Origin: Selenomonadaceae bacterium
GTDB lineage: Bacteria > Bacillota > Negativicutes > Selenomonadales > Selenomonadaceae
DNA: 64,000 nucleotides
Reading direction: 5' to 3'
NCBI GenBank assembly: GCA_017549815.1
Contig: JAFYNH010000021.1
Span: 1 to 64,000, forward strand
In this document: positions 1 to 7,417 of the stretch, piece after piece
Layout of the letters: each line of letters opens with the position of its first letter
Position numbering within the stretch: the first letter of the stretch is position 1
Position numbers and translations under genes: made by a program
The notes under the pieces: model-generated
Told to the model about the DNA's origin: nothing
Database searches by the model: none
The model's input: the letters and a program-made list of their open reading frames with translations, nothing else

Positions 1-1
1 T

Positions 2-76
<75 letters not shown>

Positions 77-82
77 CTTATT

Positions 83-168
83 GCCGGGGTGGCGGAACTG
101 GCAGACGCACGGGACTTAAAATCCTGCGAGAGTAAAATCTCGTACCGGTTCGATTCCGGTCCTCGGCA
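83..168 (+). tRNA. tRNA-Leu (UAA)
   Basis: A class II tRNA with a long variable arm. The acceptor GCCGGGG pairs with CCTCGGC, and the loop ACTTAAA gives anticodon TAA. The bases after the discriminator read CCT, so the CCA end is not fully encoded. Confidence 0.95.
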
Positions 169-176
169 CCTTACGT

Positions 177-262
177 GCGGTAGTGGCGGAATGGCAGACG
201 CGCTAGCTTCAGGCGCTAGTAGGGGCAACCCTGTGGAGGTTCAAGTCCTCTCTGCCGCACCA
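177..262 (+). tRNA. tRNA-Leu (CAG)
   Basis: A class II tRNA. The acceptor GCGGTAG pairs with CTGCCGC (one G-T pair), the anticodon stem is CTAGC/GCTAG, and the loop TTCAGGC gives anticodon CAG. The CCA end is encoded. Confidence 0.94.
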
Positions 263-291
263 TTAATCTTTAAACATTGAAAATCTAATAT

Positions 292-378
292 GCGGTCGTG
301 GCGGAATAGGCAGACGCGCTGCTTTGAGGGGGCAGTCCTCGTCCGGGGGTATGAGTTCAAGTCTCATCGACCGCACCA
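292..378 (+). tRNA. tRNA-Leu (GAG), copy 1
   Basis: A class II tRNA. The acceptor GCGGTCG pairs with CGACCGC, the loop TTGAGGG gives anticodon GAG, and CCA is encoded. It is a close paralogue of the next tRNA. Confidence 0.94.
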
Positions 379-390
379 TAAACTTTAAAC

Positions 391-473
391 GCGGTTGTGG
401 TGGAATAGGCAGACACGCTGCTTTGAGGGGGCAGTGCTCACAAGGCGTATGAGTTCAAGTCTCATCAACCGCA
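391..473 (+). tRNA. tRNA-Leu (GAG), copy 2
   Basis: A second GAG-anticodon leucine tRNA. The acceptor GCGGTTG pairs with CAACCGC: relative to copy 1, both sides of one pair changed, so the stem is kept. The variable arm differs, and CCA is not encoded (the gene is followed by TTA). The compensated stem argues for a working gene rather than a pseudogene. Confidence 0.9.
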
Positions 474-532
474 TTAATGCAGAAGCTTTCGGCGCGGAGA
501 AAAATCTTCGCGCTTTAAAATTTTATAACAAA

Positions 533-562
533 AAATCTCCTTCCAAACTCGGAGGGAGATTT
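533..562. terminator. Bidirectional intrinsic terminator between the tRNA cluster and ilvE
   Basis: A 12-bp stem (AAATCTCCTTCC with GGAGGGAGATTT, one G-T pair) closes a 6-base loop. On the minus strand it is followed by a run of six T, so it should stop ilvE transcription. On the plus strand it is followed by a shorter T run and can end the tRNA transcript. Confidence 0.85.
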
Positions 563-588
563 TGCTTTATATCACTAAAATTTTTATG

Positions 589-1662
589 TCAGAACGTGCC
601 CGCGACTTCGACAAAGCCAAATGTATCTTCAACTTCGCCGACGTGCAAGCCCTCAATGTAATCGTACATTTTCTGCGCGAACGCTCCGATTTTGCCGTCG
701 CCAATGACGTAATCCTTTTCCTTGTAGCGAAGGACGCCAACAGGTGAAATTACCGCCGCCGTGCCACTGCCGAAAACTTCTTCTAAACGTCCGTCTTCGT
801 AAGCCGCTATAATCTCGTCAATCGAAATTCTGCGCTCAACGACGGGCATTCCCCACGACTTAGCAACTTGATTGACTGTGCGGCGCGTTATGCCGTCTAA
901 AATCGAAGTCTGAATCTGCGGCGACGGTGAAACTATCTCGCCCGAAATTTTGAACAGAATATTCATCGAGCCGACTTCCTCAATATATTTGCGCTCAACG
1001 CCGTCAAGCCATAACACTTGGTCAAAGCCAATTTCATGAGCGACAAGTCCCGCGTGAAGGCTAGCCGCATAATTCGCAGGAGTTTTAGCCGCGCCTAAGC
1101 CGCCACGTACTGCGCGAACGTATTTATCTTCAACGAGAATCTTAACGGGCGAAAAACCATGCGCATAATAAGCCGCGACAGGCGATAAAATTATTATGAA
1201 CTTATACTTCTTGCTGACGCTCACGCCTAAAACTTCATCAGTCGCGAAAACAAACGGGCGAATATACAAGCTCTGCCCTTTCTCCGACGGTATCCAATCC
1301 TTTTCAAGGTCGATAAGTTTCATTAAACCTTCGTGCATTACGTCAAACGGAAGTTCGGGAATGTCCAAAATCTGCGCGGAACGATTAATCCTCTTAAGGT
1401 GGTCAGTAGCTCTGAAGACAACCGCCTTGCCATTATTCCGATAAGCTTTAAGTCCGTCAAAAATCGCTTGCCCGTAATGGAGCGTCGCATTGGCAGGATC
1501 AAGCAGAATCTTTTCGTGAGGAACTATCCGAGCGTCATGCCAACCCTGCGCGGTGTCGTAATCCATAACGAACATATAATCCGTAAAATGCGTCCCGAAT
1601 CCGATTTTGGAAACGTCGGGTTTCGCCTTGAGATTTTTACTTTCGACAAATTTAATCGCCAT
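589..1662 (-). CDS. ilvE: Branched-chain amino acid aminotransferase
   Basis: A PLP-dependent fold-type IV enzyme that transfers an amino group between glutamate and the 2-oxo acids of Leu, Ile and Val, the last step of their synthesis, in the cytoplasm. The 357-residue length fits the larger (type II) BCAT group. The PLP lysine is probably K193 in the GLGAAKTPANYA block, and the cofactor-contact block FGSGTAAVISPV lies near the C-terminus. An upstream in-frame TTG would place the AAAGGAGAG ribosome site inside the gene, so the ATG eight bases after that site is taken as the start. It stands alone, convergent with the tRNA cluster. Confidence 0.95.
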   Translation of the reverse strand: MAIKFVESKNLKAKPDVSKIGFGTHFTDYMFVMDYDTAQGWHDARIVPHEKILLDPANATLHYGQAIFDGLKAYRNNGKAVVFRATDHLKRINRSAQILDIPELPFDVMHEGLMKLIDLEKDWIPSEKGQSLYIRPFVFATDEVLGVSVSKKYKFIIILSPVAAYYAHGFSPVKILVEDKYVRAVRGGLGAAKTPANYAASLHAGLVAHEIGFDQVLWLDGVERKYIEEVGSMNILFKISGEIVSPSPQIQTSILDGITRRTVNQVAKSWGMPVVERRISIDEIIAAYEDGRLEEVFGSGTAAVISPVGVLRYKEKDYVIGDGKIGAFAQKMYDYIEGLHVGEVEDTFGFVEVAGTF

Positions 1663-1726
1663 AAAATAATCTCTCCTTTTCAATTTTCCAATGTTGATTC
1701 TGCCCGCACTAAAATTTTCCTGCCAA

Positions 1727-1762
1727 AATCCTAGTCCCCAGTCCCTAATTCCTTGTCCCTAA
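1727..1762. repeat. Heptamer array (CTAGTCC-type)
   Basis: About five 7-base units (CTAGTCC, CCAGTCC, CTAATTC, CTTGTCC) lie between ilvE and the tRNA-Ser promoter. They are imperfect copies of the GGRACTA heptamer family found at many other intergenic sites in this window. Confidence 0.7.
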
Positions 1763-1770
1763 AAAAAACA

Positions 1771-1799
1771 TTGACATTGCAAAATCTTTTTGTTATTAT
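1771..1799 (+). promoter_or_regulatory. Sigma-70-type promoter of tRNA-Ser
   Basis: TTGACA, 17 bases, then TATTAT, about ten bases before the tRNA 5' end. This is one of the best housekeeping promoters in the window. Confidence 0.85.
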
Positions 1800-1809
1800 C
1801 GGCGCGTTT

Positions 1810-1895
1810 GGAGAGGTGTCCGAGCGGTTTAAGGAGCCGGTCTTGAAAACCGGTGATGCTGAAAGGCACCGTGGGTTCGAATCCCACCCTCTCCG
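1810..1895 (+). tRNA. tRNA-Ser (UGA)
   Basis: A class II tRNA. The acceptor GGAGAGG pairs with CCTCTCC, and the anticodon loop CTTGAAA gives TGA. The discriminator is G, as expected for serine. CCA is not encoded. Confidence 0.95.
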
Positions 1896-1902
1896 CTATG
1901 CA

Positions 1903-1930
1903 TTGATTTTTTCCTGTCGGAATTTATATT
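1903..1930 (+). promoter_or_regulatory. Possible promoter of the receiver-domain gene
   Basis: TTGATT, 16 bases, then TATATT, placed between tRNA-Ser and the receiver gene. The match is moderate and rests on sequence alone. Confidence 0.45.
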
Positions 1931-1955
1931 TTCGCCTTCGGGCGATTATTTTTAG
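1931..1955 (+). terminator. UUCG-tetraloop hairpin, possible tRNA-Ser terminator
   Basis: The stem TCGCC/GGCGA closed by a cUUCGg tetraloop is followed by TTATTTTT. The stem is only 5 bp. It may end the tRNA transcript or sit in the 5' leader of the receiver gene. Confidence 0.45.
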
Positions 1956-1972
1956 GAAGGCGGCAATCTATT

Positions 1973-2395
1973 ATGGACGAGCAAGAAAAATTACGAGTAA
2001 TGATAACCGACGATTCGCGGCTCCTTCGCAAAAAACTGCGCGAGGAACTTGAAAAACAAAATTGCGAAGTTATCGAGGCAGTCAACGGCAAAGAGGCTAT
2101 AACATTCGTCTTGGAACAAGAACCCGACGGCGTTATCTTAGATATAGTTATGCCCGTCGTCGGCGGAATCGAGGCATTGCAATTTATCCGCGAAGTCGCC
2201 CCAGATGTCCCAGTCGTCATGCTCAGTTCAATGAATACGCCGCAAAAATTAATGCAGTGCCTTAAAATGGGCGCGATTGACTTCATAAATAAACCCTACA
2301 CCAAAGAGCAAATAACCAACACGGTTGAAACGTTCAGGAAGTTAAAGGAAAAACGTCAGGATAAATCCCACGCGGAAGAATACGACGATTTTTAA
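1973..2395 (+). CDS. CheY-like single-domain response regulator
   Basis: A stand-alone receiver domain of 140 residues with no output domain. The acidic pocket D13-D14, the phospho-acceptor D57 (in ILDIVMP), S85/S86 and K107 (in NKPY) are all present, so it should take a phosphoryl group from a histidine kinase and act through protein contact, as CheY does. The C-terminal tail is charged (KEKRQDKSHAEEYDDF). An AGGAAGG ribosome site lies upstream. No kinase or chemotaxis gene is next to it, so its partner is unknown. A link to the flagellar genes further on is possible but not shown. Confidence 0.88.
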   Translation: MDEQEKLRVMITDDSRLLRKKLREELEKQNCEVIEAVNGKEAITFVLEQEPDGVILDIVMPVVGGIEALQFIREVAPDVPVVMLSSMNTPQKLMQCLKMGAIDFINKPYTKEQITNTVETFRKLKEKRQDKSHAEEYDDF

Positions 2396-2415
2396 TTTTT
2401 TAGGAGGTTTTAGAT

Positions 2416-2760
2416 ATGCCGATTATTGAACCGAATACAGTTTCAGCGAAGAATAAGGCGGGCGGCAAAGGCGAAATTTTTATCACGCACCTTTTAACGC
2501 CTAAAGAATTGGCTGGTAAATGCGGAATGTTCGCGAGCGTCAGAATTCCTGCGGGCTGTTCAATCGGCGTTCATAAGCACAGCGGCAGTACCGAGACTTA
2601 TCACATTATCAGCGGCACGGCTCTTTATACCGACAACGACGCAACCTATACCGTCAAGGCGGGCGAAACAACCTTCTGCGCGGACGGCGAAACGCACGGT
2701 ATCGAGAATATCGGCGACGACGATTTAATTTTTATCGCGCTTATAATCCTTACAAAATAA
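2416..2760 (+). CDS. Cupin-domain protein
   Basis: A small single-cupin protein of 114 residues. Cupin motif 1 is visible as G-x(n)-HKH-x4-E-x6-G (GVHKHSGSTETYHIISG), giving the two His and one Glu that normally bind a metal. Motif 2 (ADGETHGIENIG) supplies the last His. Such proteins are sugar- or metabolite-binding enzymes or sensors; the substrate here cannot be inferred. It starts at ATG after a strong TAGGAGG site, 20 bases downstream of the receiver gene, and is probably co-transcribed with it. Confidence 0.8.
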   Translation: MPIIEPNTVSAKNKAGGKGEIFITHLLTPKELAGKCGMFASVRIPAGCSIGVHKHSGSTETYHIISGTALYTDNDATYTVKAGETTFCADGETHGIENIGDDDLIFIALIILTK

Positions 2761-2768
2761 TTTGTCTA

Positions 2769-2797
2769 TTGCGCCGCCAAAATTCTTGTGCTAAGAT
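2769..2797 (+). promoter_or_regulatory. Possible promoter of the YjfB-like gene
   Basis: TTGCGC, 17 bases, then TAAGAT, about 30 bases before the ribosome site. The match is modest. Confidence 0.35.
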
Positions 2798-2827
2798 ACA
2801 GCCATCTAAGGAAAGGAGATGGCGGCA

Positions 2828-3007
2828 ATGGATATGGCAATCGCGGCATTATCAGTCGATATGAACGCCGCAAAAGTTCAACAGGAATTGGGCATTTCGG
2901 TTTTGAAAATGGCAATGGAGGCGGACAATTCCGCAGTCGAGGAAGCGTTACAGGTCGTAGAAAGTCTTGATCCAAATATCGGAAATAATCTCGACGTAAC
3001 AGCTTGA
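2828..3007 (+). CDS. YjfB-like putative motility protein
   Basis: A 59-residue Ala/Val/Met-rich protein beginning MDMAIAALSVDMN and ending DPNIGNNLDVTA. The pattern (short hydrophobic start, KVQQELGISVLKMAMEA helix, final N-rich tail) fits the small YjfB family annotated as putative motility proteins, whose biochemical role is unknown. The ATG at 2819 abuts the GGAG site, so the ATG nine bases downstream of that site is preferred. It lies alone in front of the HU gene. Confidence 0.65.
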   Translation: MDMAIAALSVDMNAAKVQQELGISVLKMAMEADNSAVEEALQVVESLDPNIGNNLDVTA

Positions 3008-3017
3008 TAAAAAGTAC

Positions 3018-3046
3018 TTGATTTTTCTATAACATTCTGCTAAATT
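3018..3046 (+). promoter_or_regulatory. Promoter of the HU gene
   Basis: TTGATT, 17 bases, then TAAATT, followed by a short leader and a GGAAGGAGG ribosome site before the ATG at 3082. Confidence 0.6.
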
Positions 3047-3081
3047 CTGCAGGTAATTTTTGGAAGGAGGAAATCTTTTTC

Positions 3082-3357
3082 ATGACAAGAGCTGAATTGA
3101 TAATTAACGTTGCCGAAAAGGCGGGGCTTGATCGCAAAAGCGCGGAGAAAGCCGTTTCCGCAACTTTTGAGGCGATTAAACTTGCGCTTATCGAGGGCGA
3201 CAAAGTTCAAGTATTAGGTTTTGGCACATTCGAGAATCGCACACGCGCACCGCGTAAAGGTCGCAATCCGCGCACCGGCGAAGAAATCGAAATCAAGGCG
3301 TCAAATCTGCCTTCCTTCAAAGCGGGTAAAACCTTGAAAGAAGCAGTCAACCACTAA
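3082..3357 (+). CDS. hup: HU-family DNA-binding protein
   Basis: A 91-residue nucleoid protein with the full HU fold: an N-terminal dimerisation helix (MTRAELIINVAEKAGL), the GFGTFENRTRAPRKGRNPRTGEE beta-arm region with the conserved Arg and RNP residues that insert into the DNA minor groove, and a C-terminal helix (FKAGKTLKEAV). It binds and bends DNA without strict sequence preference. It has its own promoter and terminator, so it is a single-gene unit. Confidence 0.95.
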   Translation: MTRAELIINVAEKAGLDRKSAEKAVSATFEAIKLALIEGDKVQVLGFGTFENRTRAPRKGRNPRTGEEIEIKASNLPSFKAGKTLKEAVNH

Positions 3358-3370
3358 AGAAATTTTTTCG

Positions 3371-3403
3371 CAGAGTCGAGTAATTTGCTCGGCTCTGTTT
3401 TTC
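3371..3403 (+). terminator. Intrinsic terminator of the HU gene
   Basis: The 10-bp stem CAGAGTCGAG/CTCGGCTCTG (one G-T pair), 7-base loop and TTTTT tail lie 14 bases after the HU stop codon. Confidence 0.9.
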
Positions 3404-3407
3404 GTTT

Positions 3408-3500
3408 AGGAATTAGGAGCTAGGAGCTAGGAACTAATTACTACTAGTTCCTAATTCCTAATAACTAGTAACTAGGGGCGAGGAATTGGGAACTAGGGTT
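3408..3500. repeat. Heptamer array with orientation switch
   Basis: Tandem 7-base units of the type TTAGGAA/CTAGGAG/CTAGGAA are followed by units in the opposite sense (TAGTTCC, TAATTCC) and then forward units again. The two senses can pair into a hairpin. The array runs right up to the ATG of the next gene, so its GAGG/AGGG stretches may act as the ribosome-binding region. Confidence 0.85.
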
Positions 3501-4220
3501 ATGAAGACGGCGATTATAACTGGCGGCACGTCGGGCATCGGGCTTGCAACCGCTAAAATTTTTTTGGCGAACGATTTTAATTGCCTATTGGTCGGAAGAA
3601 GTCCTGCGCGGTTTGAAAAGATTAAGTCGGAACTTAGCGGGAAATTTGAATTTATTTCAGCGGACGTTAGGGAAGTTTCCGATTGCGAGAAGATTATTTC
3701 GCGGGCGATTGAACGTTTCGGCGGCGTCGACGTTTTGATAAACTGCGCGGGCATTTACTACGAGGGCGCAATCACTTCAACCGACGAAGAAATTTTCGAC
3801 GACATTTTTGCTACGAACGTTAAAGGGACTTTTTTCTTATCGCGGGCGGCAGTCAACGAACTTATTAAAAGTCGCGGCTCAATCGTCAACGTAGCGAGCG
3901 ACGCGGGCATTAAAGGCAATTATTTCTGCGCGTCGTATTCGGCGAGCAAGGGCGCAGTCGTAGCCTTCACAAAGTCCCTTGCTTTAGAGTTGGCAAGCTT
4001 TTCAATCAAAGTTAATTGCGTCGCGCCCGGTGATATTTTAACGCCGCTAACGATTAATCAGCTTAAAACTTCGGGCAGTACGATTGAGGAGCTGGCGAAA
4101 TTTTATCCGCTGGGTAGAATCGGCACGGCTGAAGAAGTCGCGGAGGCAATTTATTTCTTATCGACGGCAAGCTTTATAACGGGCGCAATCTTAAGCGTCG
4201 ACGGCGGATTAACAGCATGA
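3501..4220 (+). CDS. Short-chain dehydrogenase/reductase (FabG-like)
   Basis: A classical SDR of 239 residues. The NAD(P)-binding TGGTSGIG motif is at the N-terminus, NCAG follows near residue 85, the catalytic Ser lies in the NVASDAG region, and the Y-x3-K pair is in SYSASKGA. The C-terminus has the usual ITGAILSVDGG block. It would reduce a 3-oxo group or oxidise an alcohol with NAD(P)H; the substrate is not evident. The ATG at 3501 gives the canonical MKTAIITGG start. Its stop overlaps the next start (ATGA), so it is translated with the glycosyltransferase, which hints at a lipid or envelope role. Confidence 0.88.
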   Translation: MKTAIITGGTSGIGLATAKIFLANDFNCLLVGRSPARFEKIKSELSGKFEFISADVREVSDCEKIISRAIERFGGVDVLINCAGIYYEGAITSTDEEIFDDIFATNVKGTFFLSRAAVNELIKSRGSIVNVASDAGIKGNYFCASYSASKGAVVAFTKSLALELASFSIKVNCVAPGDILTPLTINQLKTSGSTIEELAKFYPLGRIGTAEEVAEAIYFLSTASFITGAILSVDGGLTA

Positions 4221-5290
4221 ATATTTTAATTCTGTCGGCGTCAATCGGCTCCGGACATACTAAGGCGGCGGAGGCTCTTCAAAAAATTTTGGGTGATTCC
4301 GCGCAGGCTATAGACTTTATGGCAAAAGATATTTCAACGTTGAATTGGCTGACGAAAAAAATTTATCTCGCCGCCCTTAGATTTATCCCCGACCTTTACG
4401 ACAGAATTTATAAATTCGCCGACGGAAGAAAAGTCGGAGTCTCGGCAAGATTTTTAAGCTCCGCGCTTATGTACCTGCCCTTTGCCCGCTTGCTGAATAA
4501 ATTTCGCCCCGACGTTGTAATTTGTACGCACCCTTTCCCAGAAGCCGCCGCGTCGCTATGGAAATTCTTACACGCCAAGTCCGATAAAAATTTTTTACTG
4601 GCGGCTGTGCTTACCGATTATTCGCTACATGAAATTTGGATTTTTGGCGAAGTCGACGCTTACTTTGTCGCTACCGATGAAATGAAATCCGAACTTGCTA
4701 ACCATTGCCGCGCAGGTCAAAAGATTTTCGCGACGGGCATTCCCATTGACGAAAAATTTTCTGCCGTTAAAAAAATCTCCGCGCCCGTCCCGACGATTTT
4801 AATTATGGGCGGCGGATTAGGTCTCGGCTCAATCGAAGAAACTTTATTGGAGCTGGACAAAGTTAAATCGCCGCTGAAAATTATCGTCGTCGCAGGGCTT
4901 AACGAAAACTTATCTGCGCGGCTCAAAAAACTGCGCGGGAAAATTTCTCACCCCGTCGAAGTGCTCGGCTACGTCTCAGACGTTCATAAACTTATGGCGG
5001 CGGCAGATTTATTAATCACGAAACCGGGCGCATTGACGATGACAGAGGCATTCGCGGCGGGCTTGCCGTTAATCTTACATGCGCCAATACCCGGTCCGGA
5101 ATTCAAAAATGCGGCTTATGCAGTCGCTCACGGCGCGGCTATATCAGTCGGCGAACGAAAAATTTCAAACGTCGTCGAAGAACTTTTAAACCAACCTGCG
5201 CGGCTTGCCGAAATGAAAAGTTCCGCTCAAAAACTCGCCCGACCACTCGCGGCAATGGAAATTATTAGGCTGATAAAAAATATCCCTTGA
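4217..5290 (+). CDS. MGDG-synthase-like glycosyltransferase (GT28 type)
   Basis: A 357-residue protein starting MNILILSASIGSGHTKAAEAL, the N-terminal signature of the MGDG synthase / processive diacylglycerol glucosyltransferase (UgtP) family. The C-terminal half has the GT-B nucleotide-sugar site (MGGGLGLGSIEE; ADLLITKPGALTMTEAFAAGLPLIL). The family moves a sugar from a UDP-sugar to a membrane lipid at the cytoplasmic face. Donor and acceptor here are not known. Overlap with the upstream SDR by ATGA shows translational coupling. Its stop codon overlaps the -35 box of the tRNA-Glu promoter. Confidence 0.85.
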   Translation: MNILILSASIGSGHTKAAEALQKILGDSAQAIDFMAKDISTLNWLTKKIYLAALRFIPDLYDRIYKFADGRKVGVSARFLSSALMYLPFARLLNKFRPDVVICTHPFPEAAASLWKFLHAKSDKNFLLAAVLTDYSLHEIWIFGEVDAYFVATDEMKSELANHCRAGQKIFATGIPIDEKFSAVKKISAPVPTILIMGGGLGLGSIEETLLELDKVKSPLKIIVVAGLNENLSARLKKLRGKISHPVEVLGYVSDVHKLMAAADLLITKPGALTMTEAFAAGLPLILHAPIPGPEFKNAAYAVAHGAAISVGERKISNVVEELLNQPARLAEMKSSAQKLARPLAAMEIIRLIKNIP

Positions 5291-5315
5291 CGAAAATTTT
5301 TATCTATGTTAGTAT
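5287..5315 (+). promoter_or_regulatory. Promoter of tRNA-Glu
   Basis: TTGACG, 17 bases, then TAGTAT; the -35 box overlaps the TGA stop of the preceding gene. With no terminator seen after the tRNA, it may also drive the thiamine operon. Confidence 0.75.
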
Positions 5316-5330
5316 TCGCTCTAGTGATTC

Positions 5331-5402
5331 GGCGCCTTCGTCAAGTGGTCAAGACACCGCCCTCTCACGGCGGGTTCAAGGGTTCGAATCCCTTAGGCGT
5401 CA
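5331..5402 (+). tRNA. tRNA-Glu (CUC)
   Basis: The acceptor GGCGCCT pairs with AGGCGTC, the anticodon stem is CCGCC/GGCGG, and the loop CTCTCAC gives anticodon CTC. The bases after the discriminator read CCT, so CCA is not encoded. Confidence 0.93.
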
Positions 5403-5473
5403 CCTAGAAGTTTGAAAGTAACCAAAGGGCGTTGTGTGCGGCAGCGTCCTTTTGAGTTTAGGGAGGGATTACT

Positions 5474-6328
5474 TTGAGAGAAAAACAAATTCGCTCGGCA
5501 ATTAAACAGGCGGTCGAAGAGGTTCGCGAAAAAAATCCGCTGGCTCCTTCGATAACCAATACCGTCACTCAAGACTTCGTGGCGAATGCTCAGCTGGCAG
5601 TGGGCGGCTCGGCGGCTATGCTCTATCTCGCCGACGAGTGCGCAGAAATTGCTAAAATCGCGCCCGCATTTTATATCAACATGGGAACGGCTATGCCTTT
5701 CTATGCGGAAACTCTGCCCAAGACCGCGCAGGCTCTTCACGAAAATAAAAAGTCGTGGGTACTCGACCCAGTCGGTATCGGCTTGTCGAATTTGCGCACG
5801 AATATCTTAAAGCAATTCAAAAATTATCCGCCGTCTATTATTCGCGGCAATGCCTCTGAAATAATCGCGCTTGCAAAACTCTGGGAGCTTATCGAAAGTT
5901 CGGACGCAGGACAAGTTCGCGGCGTAGATACGACTGAAAAAGTTTCTGCGGCTAAGGAATCGGCTATTGCGCTGGCGAAATTTACGGGCGGCGCGGTCGC
6001 GGTTTCGGGCGAAGAAGATTTAGTAACCGACGGCGAAGAAACAATTTACTGCGCGGGCGGCTCGGAACTCTTTACGAAAATCACGGGTAGCGGTTGCGCA
6101 TTGGGCGGCGTCATGGCAATTTATCTGGCGGTTGCCACTCCGTTTATCGCGGCATTGACGGCAACGACTATGTTCAATTTGGCTGGCTCTAAGGCGGCAG
6201 AAGTCGGCGCGCCTGCAAGTTTCAAAGTGCATTTCTTGGATAACTTATACGAATTGACGCCCGAAGAAGTCGCCGGCAATTTCCGCGTGGTCGGCTCATT
6301 TGAAAAAATGTTCAATTTCGGCTTATAA
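5474..6328 (+). CDS. thiM: Hydroxyethylthiazole kinase
   Basis: Phosphorylates 4-methyl-5-(2-hydroxyethyl)thiazole with ATP, feeding salvaged thiazole into thiamine phosphate. The 284-residue length fits ThiM. Recognisable blocks are the N-terminal ITNTVTQDFVANAQLAVGGSAAM substrate site, VLDPVGIG, IIRGNASEI and the ATP/anion-hole GSGCALGG near residue 205. The start is TTG after GGGAGGG. The TPP riboswitch often found before thi genes is not visible in the 70-base gap after tRNA-Glu. It leads a four-gene run with a thiamine-binding protein, thiE and a ferredoxin. Confidence 0.95.
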   Translation: MREKQIRSAIKQAVEEVREKNPLAPSITNTVTQDFVANAQLAVGGSAAMLYLADECAEIAKIAPAFYINMGTAMPFYAETLPKTAQALHENKKSWVLDPVGIGLSNLRTNILKQFKNYPPSIIRGNASEIIALAKLWELIESSDAGQVRGVDTTEKVSAAKESAIALAKFTGGAVAVSGEEDLVTDGEETIYCAGGSELFTKITGSGCALGGVMAIYLAVATPFIAALTATTMFNLAGSKAAEVGAPASFKVHFLDNLYELTPEEVAGNFRVVGSFEKMFNFGL

Positions 6329-6341
6329 AGGAGCGATTAAA

Positions 6342-6725
6342 ATGAATACATTGGTCGCGGTGGCGATTGCGCCCGTCGGTGTCGGCGAGGAGCTTAGCAA
6401 ATACGTCGCCGAAGTCGTCAAGATTATTCGCGAATCGGGCTTGAAGAATAAAACTTACTCCATGTTCACCGAGATTGAAGGCGATTGGGATTCGGTTATG
6501 GCAGTCGTTAAAAAGGCAACGTTCGTGCTTGCAGAAAAGGGAATTCGTACCGAAGTCGTCTTGAAGGCTGATATTCGCCCCGGCTTTTCAAACATGATGG
6601 AAGGGAAAATCGACAGGCTCGAAGACGCCATTGACGAAAAGCCACAGCCTAAACCCGTCGAAGAAAAACCCTTGTCGGTCGAAGATAGAATACGCGCAAC
6701 TTTGGGAAGGGTCGGCAGAAAATGA
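6342..6725 (+). CDS. MTH1187/YkoF-family thiamine-binding protein
   Basis: A 127-residue protein whose first 95 residues (MNTLVAVAIAPVGVGEELSKYVAEVV, GLKNKTYSMFTEIEGDWDSVMAVVKKA, ADIRPG) match the small ferredoxin-like-fold thiamine-binding family PF01910. A charged Pro/Glu/Lys tail follows (EKPQPKPVEEKP). The start is set by AAAGGAG upstream of the ATG at 6342. It sits between thiM and thiE with an ATGA overlap into thiE, so it probably binds thiamine or an intermediate for salvage. It has no signal peptide or membrane segment. Confidence 0.82.
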   Translation: MNTLVAVAIAPVGVGEELSKYVAEVVKIIRESGLKNKTYSMFTEIEGDWDSVMAVVKKATFVLAEKGIRTEVVLKADIRPGFSNMMEGKIDRLEDAIDEKPQPKPVEEKPLSVEDRIRATLGRVGRK

Positions 6726-7417
6726 GCATTCGCGATAAATTGGATATTTCGGCTTATCTGGTTATCGGCTCGGAAAATTGCTCGCGTCCCGTTGAAGAAA
6801 TCGTTGCGGCGGCGGTTGCGGAAGGTTTTACTTGCGTACAAATTCGCTCCAAAATCGATTCTGCGCGGGAAATGATTTCCATTCTTGAAAAATCTGCGCG
6901 GGCGATTAAAGAACTCGGCAAAAGTGATTCGGTCGCGTTATTGGTTGATGACAGGCTTGACGTTGTTTTAGCGGCGCGTGAGGCGGGCATTAAAGTTGAC
7001 GGCGTTCACGTCGGGCAAAGTGATATTCCCGTCGAAGTCTGCAGAAAATTTTTGGGCGAAGATTCTATCGTCGGCTTGAGCGCAAGGACGGAAGAGCTTA
7101 TCGATTACGTTAAAAATGCTGACGTTTCGCAGATTGATTATTTCGGCGCGGGACCTCTCCACGAGACGCAGACTAAACCCGATTGCGGAAAAACGGCGGA
7201 CGGGAAAATTATCACGCACGACTTCGCGGAGATTGCTGAACTTGTAAAAGTCAGTCCGATTCCCGTTGTTGTTGGCGGCGGAGTTAAGTTAAAAGATATT
7301 CCTGCCCTTGCCGCAACTAAAGTTCAAGGATTCTTTGTAGTGTCGGCAGTCGCGGGCGCAGATAATCCCCGACTTGCGGCGCGTGAATTAGTTAGGGCTT
7401 GGCATGATAATTTATGA
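6722..7417 (+). CDS. thiE: Thiamine phosphate synthase
   Basis: Joins hydroxymethylpyrimidine pyrophosphate and thiazole phosphate to give thiamine phosphate. The 231-residue TIM-barrel shows the expected blocks: VQIRSK near residue 40, LLVDDRLDVVLAA, DGVHVGQSD, VGLSAR, YFGAGPLHETQTKPD and the C-terminal VVVGGGVKLKDIPAL and VVSAVAGADNPRLAA. It overlaps the thiamine-binding protein by ATGA and the ferredoxin by 14 bases, so all four are translated as one unit. It catalyses the step that uses the ThiM product. Confidence 0.93.
   Translation: MSIRDKLDISAYLVIGSENCSRPVEEIVAAAVAEGFTCVQIRSKIDSAREMISILEKSARAIKELGKSDSVALLVDDRLDVVLAAREAGIKVDGVHVGQSDIPVEVCRKFLGEDSIVGLSARTEELIDYVKNADVSQIDYFGAGPLHETQTKPDCGKTADGKIITHDFAEIAELVKVSPIPVVVGGGVKLKDIPALAATKVQGFFVVSAVAGADNPRLAARELVRAWHDNL

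Noticed and set aside
391-473. tRNA-Leu(GAG) copy 2 as a pseudogene
   Set aside because: The acceptor change is compensated on the other strand of the stem, and other working tRNAs here also lack an encoded CCA.
3408-3500. Possible CRISPR array
   Set aside because: The units are 7 bases with no spacers, and there are no cas genes in the window.
5403-5473. TPP riboswitch before thiM
   Set aside because: The gap is only about 70 bases and lacks the conserved CUGAGA and ACCUGA blocks.
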